Source: Cytobacillus sp. FSL H8-0458
GTDB taxonomy: Bacteria; Bacillota; Bacilli; Bacillales; Cytobacillaceae
DNA length: 64,000 bases
Assembly (NCBI RefSeq): GCF_038002165.1
Contig: NZ_JBBOBR010000001.1
Span: 2,480,001 to 2,544,000, forward strand
Direction of reading: 5' to 3'
The notes under the pieces were generated by a model. The model did no database searches, was not told the DNA's origin, and was given only the letters and a program-made list of their open reading frames with translations. Shown here piece after piece: positions 17,787-26,297 of this stretch; positions within the stretch are counted from its first letter, which is position 1, and each line of letters starts with the position of its first letter. Position numbers and translations under genes: made by a program.

Positions 17787-17817
17787 GTTTTCACTTCCTT
17801 AATGCAATATGTATAAG

Positions 17818-17846
17818 TGCGGAACAATGCTGCAAGCAGTTCCGCA
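17818..17846. promoter_or_regulatory. Intercistronic hairpin between smc and ftsY
   Basis: TGCGGAAC and GTTCCGCA form a perfect 8-bp stem, with an inner TGC/GCA pairing. No T run follows on the minus strand, so it is more likely an mRNA processing or stabilising hairpin in the smc-ftsY transcript than a terminator. Confidence 0.55.
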
Positions 17847-17855
17847 TTAAGGCTG

Positions 17856-20800
17856 CTATTGAGTAATTAATTCCCTGGTTTCTTCAAGACGTACAGATAC
17901 CAGTTTGGATACACCGGATTCCTGCATGGTTACACCGTAAAGGACATCCGCTTCTTCCATTGTTCCTTTTCTGTGGGTGATAACGATGAACTGGGTTTCG
18001 GCGCTGTATCTTTTTAAGTATTTGCTGAACCTTTGGACATTCGCTTCATCCAAAGCAGCCTCAACTTCATCAAGAATACAGAATGGAACGGGCCGTACTT
18101 TCAAAATGGAAAACAGTAATGCAATAGCTGTAAGTGCCCTCTCTCCCCCAGATAATAATCCGAGGTTCTGCAATTTCTTGCCTGGCGGCTGTGCGACAAT
18201 TTCCACACCTGTATTCAATAAATCATCAGGCTGTGTCAAGCGTAAATCTGCTCTGCCGCCGCCGAATAAAGATTGGAAAACCGACTCAAAATGAAAACGG
18301 ATCCCTTCAAAGGTTTCTTCAAATCGCCTTTTCATTTCAACATCCATTTCATCAATAACCTGGAATAATGTATCTTTTGCTTCCTGAAGGTCTGTTTTTT
18401 GCTCAAGCAGGAATTCATAGCGTTCCGATACTCTTTCATATTCCTCGATTGCTCCGAGATTTACTGCGCCAAGTTCCTCGATAGCCAGCTTTATGAGTTT
18501 TACTCTTTTTCGCGCTTCCTCAATTTCAATTTGCAGCGGGTATTCTTCTTTAGCTGCTTCAAAAGACAGCAGGTATTCTTCCCTTAAATGATTCAGCCTA
18601 TTCTCAAGCTCAACATCCAGCCGGTTCTGTTTAACTTCCTCATCTTTCAGCACTTCTATGAGGCCTTTATGCTGGCGTTTTAATTCTTTCGCCTCAAGCT
18701 CAAGATCCTCTAAAGATGCTTGGAGCTTTAATCGCTCATTCCTTCTTGAAGCAATTAGTTCAAGCGTATCATTCTTTTCCTTTAGTTTTTGCTGTGCTGC
18801 TTCTTCCAGATGCTGTTCACCTGAAGAGCTGTTTGTCATTTCGGATGAAAGCAATTCTAAATCTTCTTTAACGGTTTTCAGCTTCTCCTGGGTAACAGCA
18901 AGCTCAGAATTTATGGCGGCCAGCTTGTCCTCAGCATGGTTCAGCTGCTCACTTTTGGAAGCGAAGCTAATTTTCAGCTCATTAATTTCAGATACTACAG
19001 TTTCCTTTGAGGTCTGCTGGGTGTTTTTTCTTTCTGTTAATACTTTTATCTCCTGATCAAGATTAGCAATTTGCATTTGCTGCTGTTCCAATAAAACTGA
19101 AAGCTCGCTCTTTCTTGCCAGCAGTCTCTCTATATCTTGCGAAAACTGTGCTTTGTCCATATCATAAAGGGATAGGCGCTCATTAATGCTTTTCTCTTCA
19201 AACTCTGCTTCTAAAAGTTCTCCTTTTACCTTCTGTTCCATCAAACGAAGCTCTTCGCCTGTTTTTCTAAGCTGCTCAATGCGTAAATCCTGTTTTTGAA
19301 TTTCACTTTTTTGCAGTTTTACTTGCTTTTCGAGATTTGCTGTTTTGGATTCCATATCCGTAATTCTGGACTTCAGCTCTTCAAGTTCACCTTTACGTGA
19401 AAGAATTGAAGTACTTTTTTGTTTCACAGCTCCACCGGTCATGGAGCCGCCAGGATTAACCACATCTCCGTCAATTGTTACGAGCCTCACACGGTATTGA
19501 AGCAGCTTCGCAAGTTCATTGGCACCTTTAAGATCCCGGGCAATAACCACATTGCCAAGCAAGTTCTCGATAGCAGGCTGGTGCCTCTCTTCAAATTGTA
19601 TCAGTGAAGCAGCTTCACCAATAAAGGCAGGGTGGCCTTGAACCGATTGCATTTGGGTGGTATTCAGCTTCTTCCCCTTAATTACACTTAAAGGCAGAAA
19701 TGTGGCTCTGCCGTATGAATTCTTCTTCAGGAATTGAATGGCACTTCTTCCGTCCTGTTCATCCTGTACAATGATATGCTGCATGGCACCGCCGAGAGCT
19801 GTTTCAATCGCAGTTTCGTACTCTTTTGGCACCTGAATTAACTCAGCTACGGCTCCTTCAATTCCCTGCAGCTTGCTGCCTCTTGCTTTCAATACTTCTT
19901 TTACTCCTTGGAAAAAACCCGAAAAATCCTCTTCCATTTCTTCAAGCATTTCCTGACGGGATTTCGCCTGCTGCAAATATTGATAAGCCTGATACAAGGT
20001 TTTTTCCTGCTTTTGATAATTATTCTTTAATGATTCAAGCTTGCGGTCTTCATTTCGGAATAGATGAACTTGATTTTCTAATTCCTTTTGCAGGTTTTCA
20101 AGATTTGATTGTATCTTTTGTTTTTTCTCTTCATTTTTCTTGCGGTCAGCAATAAATTTTTCATTATCCATTTCAAGCCTTGAACTGCGCTGCCCCTGCT
20201 GACTCAGCTGCTGATCAATATTCTGCAATTCATTCCTTGAAGCTGCCTGGCTGTTCAGCACTTCAATATAATCACTTTTCAGCGATTCAATTTTTTCTTC
20301 TGTATTTTCACTGAATAGTTTGAGCTGCTCCTGCTTTTCCTTTAATGCTTTTTGAAGCTTAACAGCTTCTGTCTTCACTTTTTCCGTGAGAGTCGAGTGC
20401 TTTTCTTTCTGCTCTTTTAACTCAGCAATCTTCATTGTAAGTTCTTTCATATTTTTATGAAGCTGGTCTTTATTCTGGCTGGCATTTTTCTTTCGCTCTT
20501 TGAGTACTTCTTTTCTGCCTTCCAGTTTTTCCAGCTCTTCACTGGCATGAAGGAGGACATCCTGCAGATCATTTACTGATTCATCAATTGCAGCAATATG
20601 ATCCTTTAACTCTTCCATTTTTGCTTCTTTGTTTTGGATAATGGCCGAGAGCTTCAATTCATCTTCCGTATGCAGCTCGAGCTGACGTGAAAGCTGCTCC
20701 CATTTTGAATGCAGATCCTCGATCTCATAAACGGTAAGGGCAACCTCTATTTTCTCCAGCTCTTCTTTCTGCTGCAGATAATCTTTTGCGATTGAAGCCT

Positions 20801-21422
20801 GTATTTTCAAAGGCTCTACCTGGGTTTCCAGTTCATGAAGAATATCATTCACCCTGTTTAAGTTATCCTGGGTTTCTGAAAGCTTGCCTTCCGCCTTTTT
20901 CTTTCTTGTCTTGTATTTAAGTACGCCAGCCGCTTCTTCAAATATAGTCCGGCGTTCTTCAGCTTTACTGTTTAGAATTTCTTCAACTCTGCCCTGGCTT
21001 ATGATTGAGAAAGCTTCCCTGCCAAGGCCTGAATCCATAAATAAATCTACAATATCTTTAAGTCTGCATGTTTGCTTATTGATCAGGTATTCACTGTCTC
21101 CGGACCGGTAGACCCTTCTTGTAACACTGACTTCGCTATACTCGATCGGCAGACCCTGATCGGCGTTATCAAGGGTCAGTGTCACCTCTGCAAAATTCTG
21201 TGCTCTTCGGGAATCACTGCCCGCAAAAATGACGTCCTCCATTTTCGCACCGCGAAGGGACTTAGCTGATTGTTCACCCAATACCCAGCGGATGGCATCC
21301 GTTATATTGCTTTTCCCGCTTCCATTCGGACCGACAACTGCTGTGACGCCTGGAACAAAATCAACCGTTATCCGCTCAGCAAACGACTTAAATCCAATAA
21401 CATCAAGCCTTTTTAAAAACAA
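17856..21422 (-). CDS. smc: Chromosome segregation ATPase Smc
   Basis: 1188 aa. SMC forms the ring-shaped condensin with ScpA and ScpB and extrudes DNA loops from the origin. N-terminal Walker A is GPNGSGKSN (about 32-40). Two long coiled-coil arms flank a hinge at about 500-670 (GGAMQHIIVQDEQDG to GGSMTGGAVKQKS). The C-terminal head has the signature LLSGGERALTAIALLF and Walker B PFCILDEVEAALDE. The start is a TTG codon (MFLKRLDVIGFKSFAERI), as conserved, with GGGAG upstream. It sits between rnc and ftsY as in B. subtilis. Confidence 0.98.
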   Translation of the reverse strand: MFLKRLDVIGFKSFAERITVDFVPGVTAVVGPNGSGKSNITDAIRWVLGEQSAKSLRGAKMEDVIFAGSDSRRAQNFAEVTLTLDNADQGLPIEYSEVSVTRRVYRSGDSEYLINKQTCRLKDIVDLFMDSGLGREAFSIISQGRVEEILNSKAEERRTIFEEAAGVLKYKTRKKKAEGKLSETQDNLNRVNDILHELETQVEPLKIQASIAKDYLQQKEELEKIEVALTVYEIEDLHSKWEQLSRQLELHTEDELKLSAIIQNKEAKMEELKDHIAAIDESVNDLQDVLLHASEELEKLEGRKEVLKERKKNASQNKDQLHKNMKELTMKIAELKEQKEKHSTLTEKVKTEAVKLQKALKEKQEQLKLFSENTEEKIESLKSDYIEVLNSQAASRNELQNIDQQLSQQGQRSSRLEMDNEKFIADRKKNEEKKQKIQSNLENLQKELENQVHLFRNEDRKLESLKNNYQKQEKTLYQAYQYLQQAKSRQEMLEEMEEDFSGFFQGVKEVLKARGSKLQGIEGAVAELIQVPKEYETAIETALGGAMQHIIVQDEQDGRSAIQFLKKNSYGRATFLPLSVIKGKKLNTTQMQSVQGHPAFIGEAASLIQFEERHQPAIENLLGNVVIARDLKGANELAKLLQYRVRLVTIDGDVVNPGGSMTGGAVKQKSTSILSRKGELEELKSRITDMESKTANLEKQVKLQKSEIQKQDLRIEQLRKTGEELRLMEQKVKGELLEAEFEEKSINERLSLYDMDKAQFSQDIERLLARKSELSVLLEQQQMQIANLDQEIKVLTERKNTQQTSKETVVSEINELKISFASKSEQLNHAEDKLAAINSELAVTQEKLKTVKEDLELLSSEMTNSSSGEQHLEEAAQQKLKEKNDTLELIASRRNERLKLQASLEDLELEAKELKRQHKGLIEVLKDEEVKQNRLDVELENRLNHLREEYLLSFEAAKEEYPLQIEIEEARKRVKLIKLAIEELGAVNLGAIEEYERVSERYEFLLEQKTDLQEAKDTLFQVIDEMDVEMKRRFEETFEGIRFHFESVFQSLFGGGRADLRLTQPDDLLNTGVEIVAQPPGKKLQNLGLLSGGERALTAIALLFSILKVRPVPFCILDEVEAALDEANVQRFSKYLKRYSAETQFIVITHRKGTMEEADVLYGVTMQESGVSKLVSVRLEETRELITQ

Positions 21423-21482
21423 CCTTGCTCCCCCTCTGTCTCCTCATGTTTCTGCTCTTTGATGTCAGAGTTAGAAAATGTT

Positions 21483-22223
21483 TCACTTTATATGATTTTT
21501 TAATACTTCAAGAGCCATTTGGGCCGCATGCTGTTCGGCTTCTTTCTTTGACCGGCCAGTGCCTGTCCCAAGTCCCCTGCCATTTAGAGAAACAGTGGAA
21601 ACAAATTCTCGATTGTGGGCAGGCCCCTTTTCCTGAAGGATTTTATATTCAATTGCACCTGCTCCATCCCGCTGCACAAGCTCTTGCAGCTGGCTTTTAA
21701 AATCCATCACATGCGAAAAAGCACCTGAATCAATCTTTGGAAAAACAACTTTTTCCAAAAAACCGACAACTGTATCTAATCCTTTATCCAGATACAATGC
21801 ACCTATAAAGGCTTCAAATACATCTGCAAGCAGGGCCGGACGGGTTCTTCCTCCGGTCATTTCCTCCCCTTTACCAAGGAGCACAAGGCTGCCAAATGAC
21901 AATTCATGGGCAAATGAGACCAGGGATGGTTCGCAGACAACCGCTGCCCTCAGCTTTGTTAATTCGCCCTCGCTCATCATCGGATATTTAAGGTAAAGGA
22001 ATTTTGAAACAGTCAGTTCGAGGACAGCATCTCCCAGGAATTCCAGTCTTTCATTGTCTTCATAAGGCTTTCTCCGGTGCTCATTCACATAGGATGAATG
22101 GGTAAAAGCTTGTTTTAGTAATTTTTCATTTTCAAAGTGAATTCCGATATCCGTCTGGAATTCTTTAAATTGTTTTTCGATTGCGCGAAATGATTTTCTT
22201 TCTTTATCTTTATTGCTGCGCAT
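21483..22223 (-). CDS. rnc: Ribonuclease III
   Basis: 246 aa. RNase III cuts double-stranded RNA, including rRNA precursors and scRNA. The signature [20 protein letters not shown] (about 48-67) holds the acidic active-site residues. The C-terminal double-stranded RNA-binding domain runs from about 172 ([15 protein letters not shown]) to the end ([19 protein letters not shown]). It heads the rnc-smc-ftsY unit, with smc 60 nt downstream. The upstream 335-nt gap holds terminators and an unexplained hairpin. Confidence 0.98.
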   Translation of the reverse strand: MRSNKDKERKSFRAIEKQFKEFQTDIGIHFENEKLLKQAFTHSSYVNEHRRKPYEDNERLEFLGDAVLELTVSKFLYLKYPMMSEGELTKLRAAVVCEPSLVSFAHELSFGSLVLLGKGEEMTGGRTRPALLADVFEAFIGALYLDKGLDTVVGFLEKVVFPKIDSGAFSHVMDFKSQLQELVQRDGAGAIEYKILQEKGPAHNREFVSTVSLNGRGLGTGTGRSKKEAEQHAAQMALEVLKNHIK

Positions 22224-22289
22224 ATTGCATCCACCTTGCTAAAAATTAATATTCTTCTTGAGTTAAACACACTTAATTGGTCTTCCCTA

Positions 22290-22318
22290 AGTTTACGTAA
22301 TAAAGAGGAAAAACGCAA
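22290..22318 (-). promoter_or_regulatory. Possible promoter of rnc-smc-ftsY
   Basis: The minus strand shows TTGCGT, a 17-nt spacer, then TAAACT, 67 nt upstream of rnc. The hexamers are moderate matches and the site follows a terminator, which fits a new transcription unit. Confidence 0.4.
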
Positions 22319-22369
22319 AAAACTTCGATATAAAGCAATTTTATGTTTCATATGGTTACGGCCATTTTC

Positions 22370-22402
22370 ACAGAAGAAAGCCCCGTTATCAAACGGAGCT
22401 TT
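22370..22402 (-). terminator. Intrinsic terminator upstream of rnc
   Basis: AAAGCTCCGTT pairs with AACGGGGCTTT over 11 bp around a TGAT loop, followed by TTTCTTC on the minus strand. It lies just after the 85-nt hairpin at 22414-22498, giving an arrangement like a structured RNA plus terminator. Confidence 0.7.
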
Positions 22403-22413
22403 TGAGAATCGTA

Positions 22414-22498
22414 TTTACTGTCCACAGTCACCTGCTAAAGGCTGAAAGCTTAATCCCAAGCTGCCCTTTCGATGCTGCAGGTAACACCGGACAGTAAA
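22414..22498. ncRNA. Unclassified 85-nt nested stem-loop between acpP and rnc
   Basis: Four nested helices pair in order: TTTACTGTCC/GGACAGTAAA, ACCTGC/GCAGGT, AAAGG/CCTTT and AGCTT/AAGCT. The element occupies the middle of the 22224-22559 gene-free gap, between the acpP terminator and another terminator. It could be a small RNA, a cis-regulatory leader of rnc, or a repeat. I do not recognise a known riboswitch class. Confidence 0.6.
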
Positions 22499-22503
22499 CA
22501 TCT

Positions 22504-22542
22504 GAAAAAATTGCTGCAGTGAGGGGGATTCCCTCACTGCAG
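22504..22542 (-). terminator. Intrinsic terminator of the fapR-acpP operon
   Basis: CTGCAGTGAGGG and CCCTCACTGCAG form a perfect 12-bp stem; on the minus strand CAATTTTTTC follows. It lies about 20 nt after the acpP stop. Confidence 0.93.
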
Positions 22543-22559
22543 AGCGGTTCTACTAACGA

Positions 22560-22793
22560 TTATTGGCTAGCTTTTATGTAATTTACAGCGTCACCGACTG
22601 TTGCGATTTTCTCAGCGTCATCGTCAGAAATTTCCATGTCGAACTCATCTTCTAATTCCATTACTAATTCTACTACATCAAGGGAATCAGCACCTAGATC
22701 ATCTTTGAAAGAAGCCTCCAATTTCACTTCAGACTCTTCAACGCCAAGACGGTCCACGATGATCTTTGTTACACGTTCTAATACTTCTGCCAT
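22560..22793 (-). CDS. acpP: Acyl carrier protein
   Basis: 77 aa. ACP carries growing fatty acyl chains on a 4'-phosphopantetheine arm. The attachment serine is Ser37 in [14 protein letters not shown], and the surface is strongly acidic as expected. It is the last gene of the fapR-plsX-fabD-fabG-acpP cluster, with a strong AGGGGAGGTG ribosome site that fits very high expression. A gap of 91 nt separates it from fabG, and a terminator follows. Confidence 0.98.
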   Translation of the reverse strand: MAEVLERVTKIIVDRLGVEESEVKLEASFKDDLGADSLDVVELVMELEDEFDMEISDDDAEKIATVGDAVNYIKASQ

Positions 22794-22884
22794 GCTTGTT
22801 CACCTCCCCTCAAGTATTATAGATTATTTTTAGCCTTTATTGAAAGCTTTTATAAAAAATTTTGCATTACAACCCTGTTACAAA

Positions 22885-23628
22885 TCACATGACCATTCCG
22901 CCATCAACATGCAGGGTTTGCCCTGTCATATAACGGCTGTCTTCTGAAGCTAGAAACACTGCCACATTTGCAATATCTGCAGGATCGCCGAAGCGCGCCA
23001 ATGGGATTTGTTTCAGCATCTGATCCCTTACATCCTCGTTCAGCTTATCCGTCATATCAGTTGTGATGAAGCCTGGTGCAATGGCATTGACTGTTATCCC
23101 TCTTGATGCAAGTTCCTTTGCTGAGGTTTTTGTCAGGCCGATAACCCCTGATTTGGCAGCGACATAGTTAGCCTGTCCAGGATTTCCACTCACACCCACA
23201 ATGGATGAAATATTGATAATGCGGCCGCTGCGCTGTTTCATCATTTGCCTTGTAACAGCTTTTGTACAAAGGAAAACACCTTTCAGGTTAATGTTAATAA
23301 CATCATCCCATTCGTCCTCCTTCATTCTCATAAGCAGGTTGTCCTTCGTAATCCCCGCATTATTAACCAGAATATCAAGCTTGCCAAACTTTTCTACTGT
23401 TTCTTTTACCATGCTTGTCACGGAATCACTATTTGACACATCGCATTGGATAGCAAAAGCATTTCTGCCTAATGCCTTTATTTCATCAACGACTTCGTTC
23501 GCCCTTGCCTCACTTCCGGAGTAGTTAACCGCAATATCTGCACCTTGCCTGGCAAGACCCAAAGCGATTTCTCTTCCGATTCCGCGGGAAGCTCCTGTTA
23601 CTAAAGCGGCTTTTCCCTCTAGCTTCAT
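22885..23628 (-). CDS. fabG: 3-oxoacyl-ACP reductase FabG
   Basis: 247 aa short-chain dehydrogenase that reduces 3-oxoacyl-ACP with NADPH in the elongation cycle. Cofactor motif [16 protein letters not shown] (about 9-24), NNAGITKDN, and catalytic Ser-Tyr-Lys in [21 protein letters not shown] are all present. The C-terminal segment is [15 protein letters not shown]. The ATG at 23628 has AGGAGG at good spacing and overlaps the fabD stop (ATGA), so the two genes are coupled. Confidence 0.98.
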   Translation of the reverse strand: MKLEGKAALVTGASRGIGREIALGLARQGADIAVNYSGSEARANEVVDEIKALGRNAFAIQCDVSNSDSVTSMVKETVEKFGKLDILVNNAGITKDNLLMRMKEDEWDDVININLKGVFLCTKAVTRQMMKQRSGRIINISSIVGVSGNPGQANYVAAKSGVIGLTKTSAKELASRGITVNAIAPGFITTDMTDKLNEDVRDQMLKQIPLARFGDPADIANVAVFLASEDSRYMTGQTLHVDGGMVM

Positions 23629-24572
23629 CTCAATTCCTCCTTCAAGGATTCTGTAACTGCCTGGCATGATTCTGCATCTGAAACGGCATACGTTTTAAGG
23701 GAACGATCTACCTTTTTCACTAAGCCTGACAATACTTTTCCTGGACCTATTTCTATAAATGTATCCACTCCAAGCTCTATCATCCTGCGGATTGAATCCT
23801 CCCATAGCACAGGAGAATACAGCTGTTCAATCAATCTGCCATTTATTTCTGAAGCAGATGTCATTTCAGAAGCTGTTACATTGGCAATGACAGGAACCTT
23901 TGCATCTTTAATCTCAATTTCGTCAAGGATTCCCCTGAACTTCTCAGCAGCAGGCTTCATTAATTGGGAATGGAAAGGACCGCTTACCTCCAGTGGAAGC
24001 ACACGCTTGGCACCTTCTTCTTTAGCCTTTAGAGAAGCCAGTTCCACGCCTGCTTTTGAACCTGAAATGACAATTTGTCCAGGACAGTTCAGGTTTGCAA
24101 GCTGCACCGGATTTCCTCCTGCAGTAACCTCTTCTGTAACTGCAGTAAGCTTGTCCCTGTCAAGCCCCAATACTGCAGCCATTGTTCCCTCGCCATTAGG
24201 AACGGCTTCTTCCATGAATTCGCCCCGCTTACGGACAGCATATACCCCATCCTCAAAGGATATAGCTTCCGCAGCGACTAGTGCAGTATACTCACCAAGG
24301 CTATGTCCCGCAACAAAATCAGGTGTTATACCAGACCTTTTAAAATAATCGAGAATGGCAATGCCAGTGGTCAATAGTGCAGGCTGTGCGTTTGTTGTTA
24401 ACGTCAATTTGTCCTGAGGCCCTTCAAAAATAAGTTCCGATAATGAAAACCCAAGTTTTTGATCGGCTCTTTCAAAAAATCCTTTTACGTTTTCATCCTG
24501 TTCAGCTAAGACTTTTCCCATACCTGCAGCCTGGGACCCCTGCCCAGGGAATAAAAAAGCGATTTTACCCAT
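23625..24572 (-). CDS. fabD: Malonyl-CoA:ACP transacylase FabD
   Basis: 315 aa. FabD moves malonyl groups from CoA to ACP to supply fatty acid elongation. The N terminus is [14 protein letters not shown]. The nucleophile motif is [10 protein letters not shown] (Ser near 92), and the catalytic His is in SGPFHSQLM near 202. It lies between plsX and fabG, as is universal in Bacillus. Confidence 0.97.
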   Translation of the reverse strand: MGKIAFLFPGQGSQAAGMGKVLAEQDENVKGFFERADQKLGFSLSELIFEGPQDKLTLTTNAQPALLTTGIAILDYFKRSGITPDFVAGHSLGEYTALVAAEAISFEDGVYAVRKRGEFMEEAVPNGEGTMAAVLGLDRDKLTAVTEEVTAGGNPVQLANLNCPGQIVISGSKAGVELASLKAKEEGAKRVLPLEVSGPFHSQLMKPAAEKFRGILDEIEIKDAKVPVIANVTASEMTSASEINGRLIEQLYSPVLWEDSIRRMIELGVDTFIEIGPGKVLSGLVKKVDRSLKTYAVSDAESCQAVTESLKEELR

Positions 24573-24599
24573 CGTGCTTTCCCCCCAAGTTAAAAATGT

Positions 24600-25604
24600 T
24601 TATTTAAGTGCTGTCTTTCTGGCTTCTTTTTCAACTGCTTCCTTAATCGTATCAGCAACATTGTTTTCGACCATGTTCCTGGTCTGCCTCACTGCACTGA
24701 ATAAAGCTGTTGCATCTGAAGAGCCATGCGCCTTGATAAGCGGCGCCTTTAATCCAAATAATCCGGCACCGCCGTATTCAGAATAATCCATTTTAGATTT
24801 AAGCTGGTATAGATCGGGCTTTAAGGCTGCTGCTGCCAATTTTGTTTTAAAGCTGCTGGTCAGAGCTGTTTTTAGCATTTTAAATACAGATAGAGCAGTA
24901 CCTTCAATTGTCTTGAGGACCATATTGCCGGTAAAGCCATCCGTCACTACAACATCCGCAGCTCCCTCGAGCAAATCGCGCGCTTCAACATTGCCGATAA
25001 AATTGATATCCGCCTTCTTCAGCAGATCAAATGTATTTTTTGCCAGCTCATTGCCTTTTTTCTCTTCCGTTCCGATATTTAGGAGCCCTACTCTGGGATT
25101 GGCTACACCCCTGACTTTTTCGGTATATATAGATCCCATAATCGCATATTGAAGAAGATGCTCCGGCTTCGCGTCCACATTCGCCCCTACATCAAGCAAA
25201 AGGAACCCTTCTCCGTCTATTGTTGGAAGCGTAGGTGATAATGCCGGACGTTCAATGCCCTCAATCCTTCCTACCACAAAAAGGCCTGCTGCCATTAGAG
25301 CACCCGTGTTTCCTGCGGAAATGCATGCATCCGCCTTACCATCTGTAACAAGCTGCGCTGCAAGCACCATGGATGCATTTTTCTTTCTGCGTACAGCTCT
25401 CACCGGCTCATCATCCGGCAAGATGACTTCATCTGTATGTAAAATGTCAATTCGCTCATTTGAAGTAAGGTATTGGTTTATTTTTGACTCATCGCCTACA
25501 AGGGTAATATGTACATCCTTATATTCTGCGGCAGCTTTCATTGCCCCAAGGACAATTTCCTTCGGAGCATTGTCGCCTCCCATTGCGTCTATGGCAATTT
25601 TCAT
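24600..25604 (-). CDS. plsX: Phosphate acyltransferase PlsX
   Basis: 334 aa. PlsX converts acyl-ACP and phosphate to acyl-phosphate, the donor for PlsY in phospholipid synthesis. The start [20 protein letters not shown] is diagnostic. Further family blocks are [19 protein letters not shown] and [16 protein letters not shown]. The protein is peripheral to the membrane and has no hydrophobic helix. It lies 21 nt after fapR in the FapR-controlled operon. Confidence 0.97.
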   Translation of the reverse strand: MKIAIDAMGGDNAPKEIVLGAMKAAAEYKDVHITLVGDESKINQYLTSNERIDILHTDEVILPDDEPVRAVRRKKNASMVLAAQLVTDGKADACISAGNTGALMAAGLFVVGRIEGIERPALSPTLPTIDGEGFLLLDVGANVDAKPEHLLQYAIMGSIYTEKVRGVANPRVGLLNIGTEEKKGNELAKNTFDLLKKADINFIGNVEARDLLEGAADVVVTDGFTGNMVLKTIEGTALSVFKMLKTALTSSFKTKLAAAALKPDLYQLKSKMDYSEYGGAGLFGLKAPLIKAHGSSDATALFSAVRQTRNMVENNVADTIKEAVEKEARKTALK

Positions 25605-25625
25605 GGTGCTTCATCCTTTTAGTGA

Positions 25626-26186
25626 TTATTTTTTTCTGAACATGTCAAATTCGCCCTTGAATACCTGTTCGTTATTCACAAAGCTATTGACTTCAACCAT
25701 CGTCCTTCCGCTGTCAATGTCAATTGTAAGGACCTTTGCTTTTGCAATGACACGTTCATTTAATCTCACAGGCCTTGTAAATTGAATATTGGCTTTTGCC
25801 GTTAATGCCAGCTCATCATTTATGACGGCGACCGCCAGTGAGTTGGCCTGTGCAAACAGGTGGTGCCCCCGAGCAATTCCATTACGTTTGAAGACATGTT
25901 CACTTTTTACATCGAAAATGGATATCGCCGTTTTATCCAATTCTATATCTATTATTTCACCGATTATTTCTTCTATTGGTAAAGATCGCACTTCATCCTC
26001 AAAACTTTTCTCGGCAACATGCTTGATTCTCTCACGCAATTCCGGAATTGATAATTCCAGCCGATCGAGCCTGATTGTCTGGACGCTGACAGAGAACTTG
26101 TCCGCAAGTTCCTCGTCCGTAACAAAAGGATTTTCTTTTATTGTGTCCGTTAATAATGTTTGACGTTCTTTTTTGTTTCTTTTCAT
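25626..26186 (-). CDS. fapR: Fatty acid biosynthesis repressor FapR
   Basis: 186 aa. FapR represses lipid synthesis genes and is released by malonyl-CoA. An N-terminal helix-turn-helix spans about 18-45 ([20 protein letters not shown]). A linker helix and a C-terminal hot-dog effector domain follow ([19 protein letters not shown], the malonyl-CoA pocket). The ATG at 26186 was chosen because it matches the family start MKRNKKERQ with GGTGG upstream; the 30 codons upstream in frame run through the operator. Autoregulated through the FapR box at 26206-26226. Confidence 0.97.
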   Translation of the reverse strand: MKRNKKERQTLLTDTIKENPFVTDEELADKFSVSVQTIRLDRLELSIPELRERIKHVAEKSFEDEVRSLPIEEIIGEIIDIELDKTAISIFDVKSEHVFKRNGIARGHHLFAQANSLAVAVINDELALTAKANIQFTRPVRLNERVIAKAKVLTIDIDSGRTMVEVNSFVNNEQVFKGEFDMFRKK

Positions 26187-26205
26187 TAAAATCCCACCGT
26201 CCGAG

Positions 26206-26258
26206 ATATTAAGACTAGGTACTAATAGTAGTATATAATCAAAAAAAGCAGATTGCAA
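26206..26258 (-). promoter_or_regulatory. FapR-controlled promoter and operator
   Basis: On the minus strand TTGCAA (26258-26253), a 17-nt spacer and TATACT (26235-26230) are followed at once by ATTAGTACCTAGTCTTAAT (26226-26208), a near-exact match to the known FapR box. The operator covers the expected transcription start, so bound FapR would block initiation. Confidence 0.92.
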
Positions 26259-26297
26259 GAAAGAACTTTTCCGCAATCCGCTCTGATTACCTTATTT

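Noticed and set aside
22115-22351. 78-codon minus-strand frame MKHKIALYRS... overlapping the rnc start
   Set aside because: It overlaps rnc by over 100 nt in another frame, has no clear ribosome site and no known relatives; the first part is AT-rich promoter DNA.
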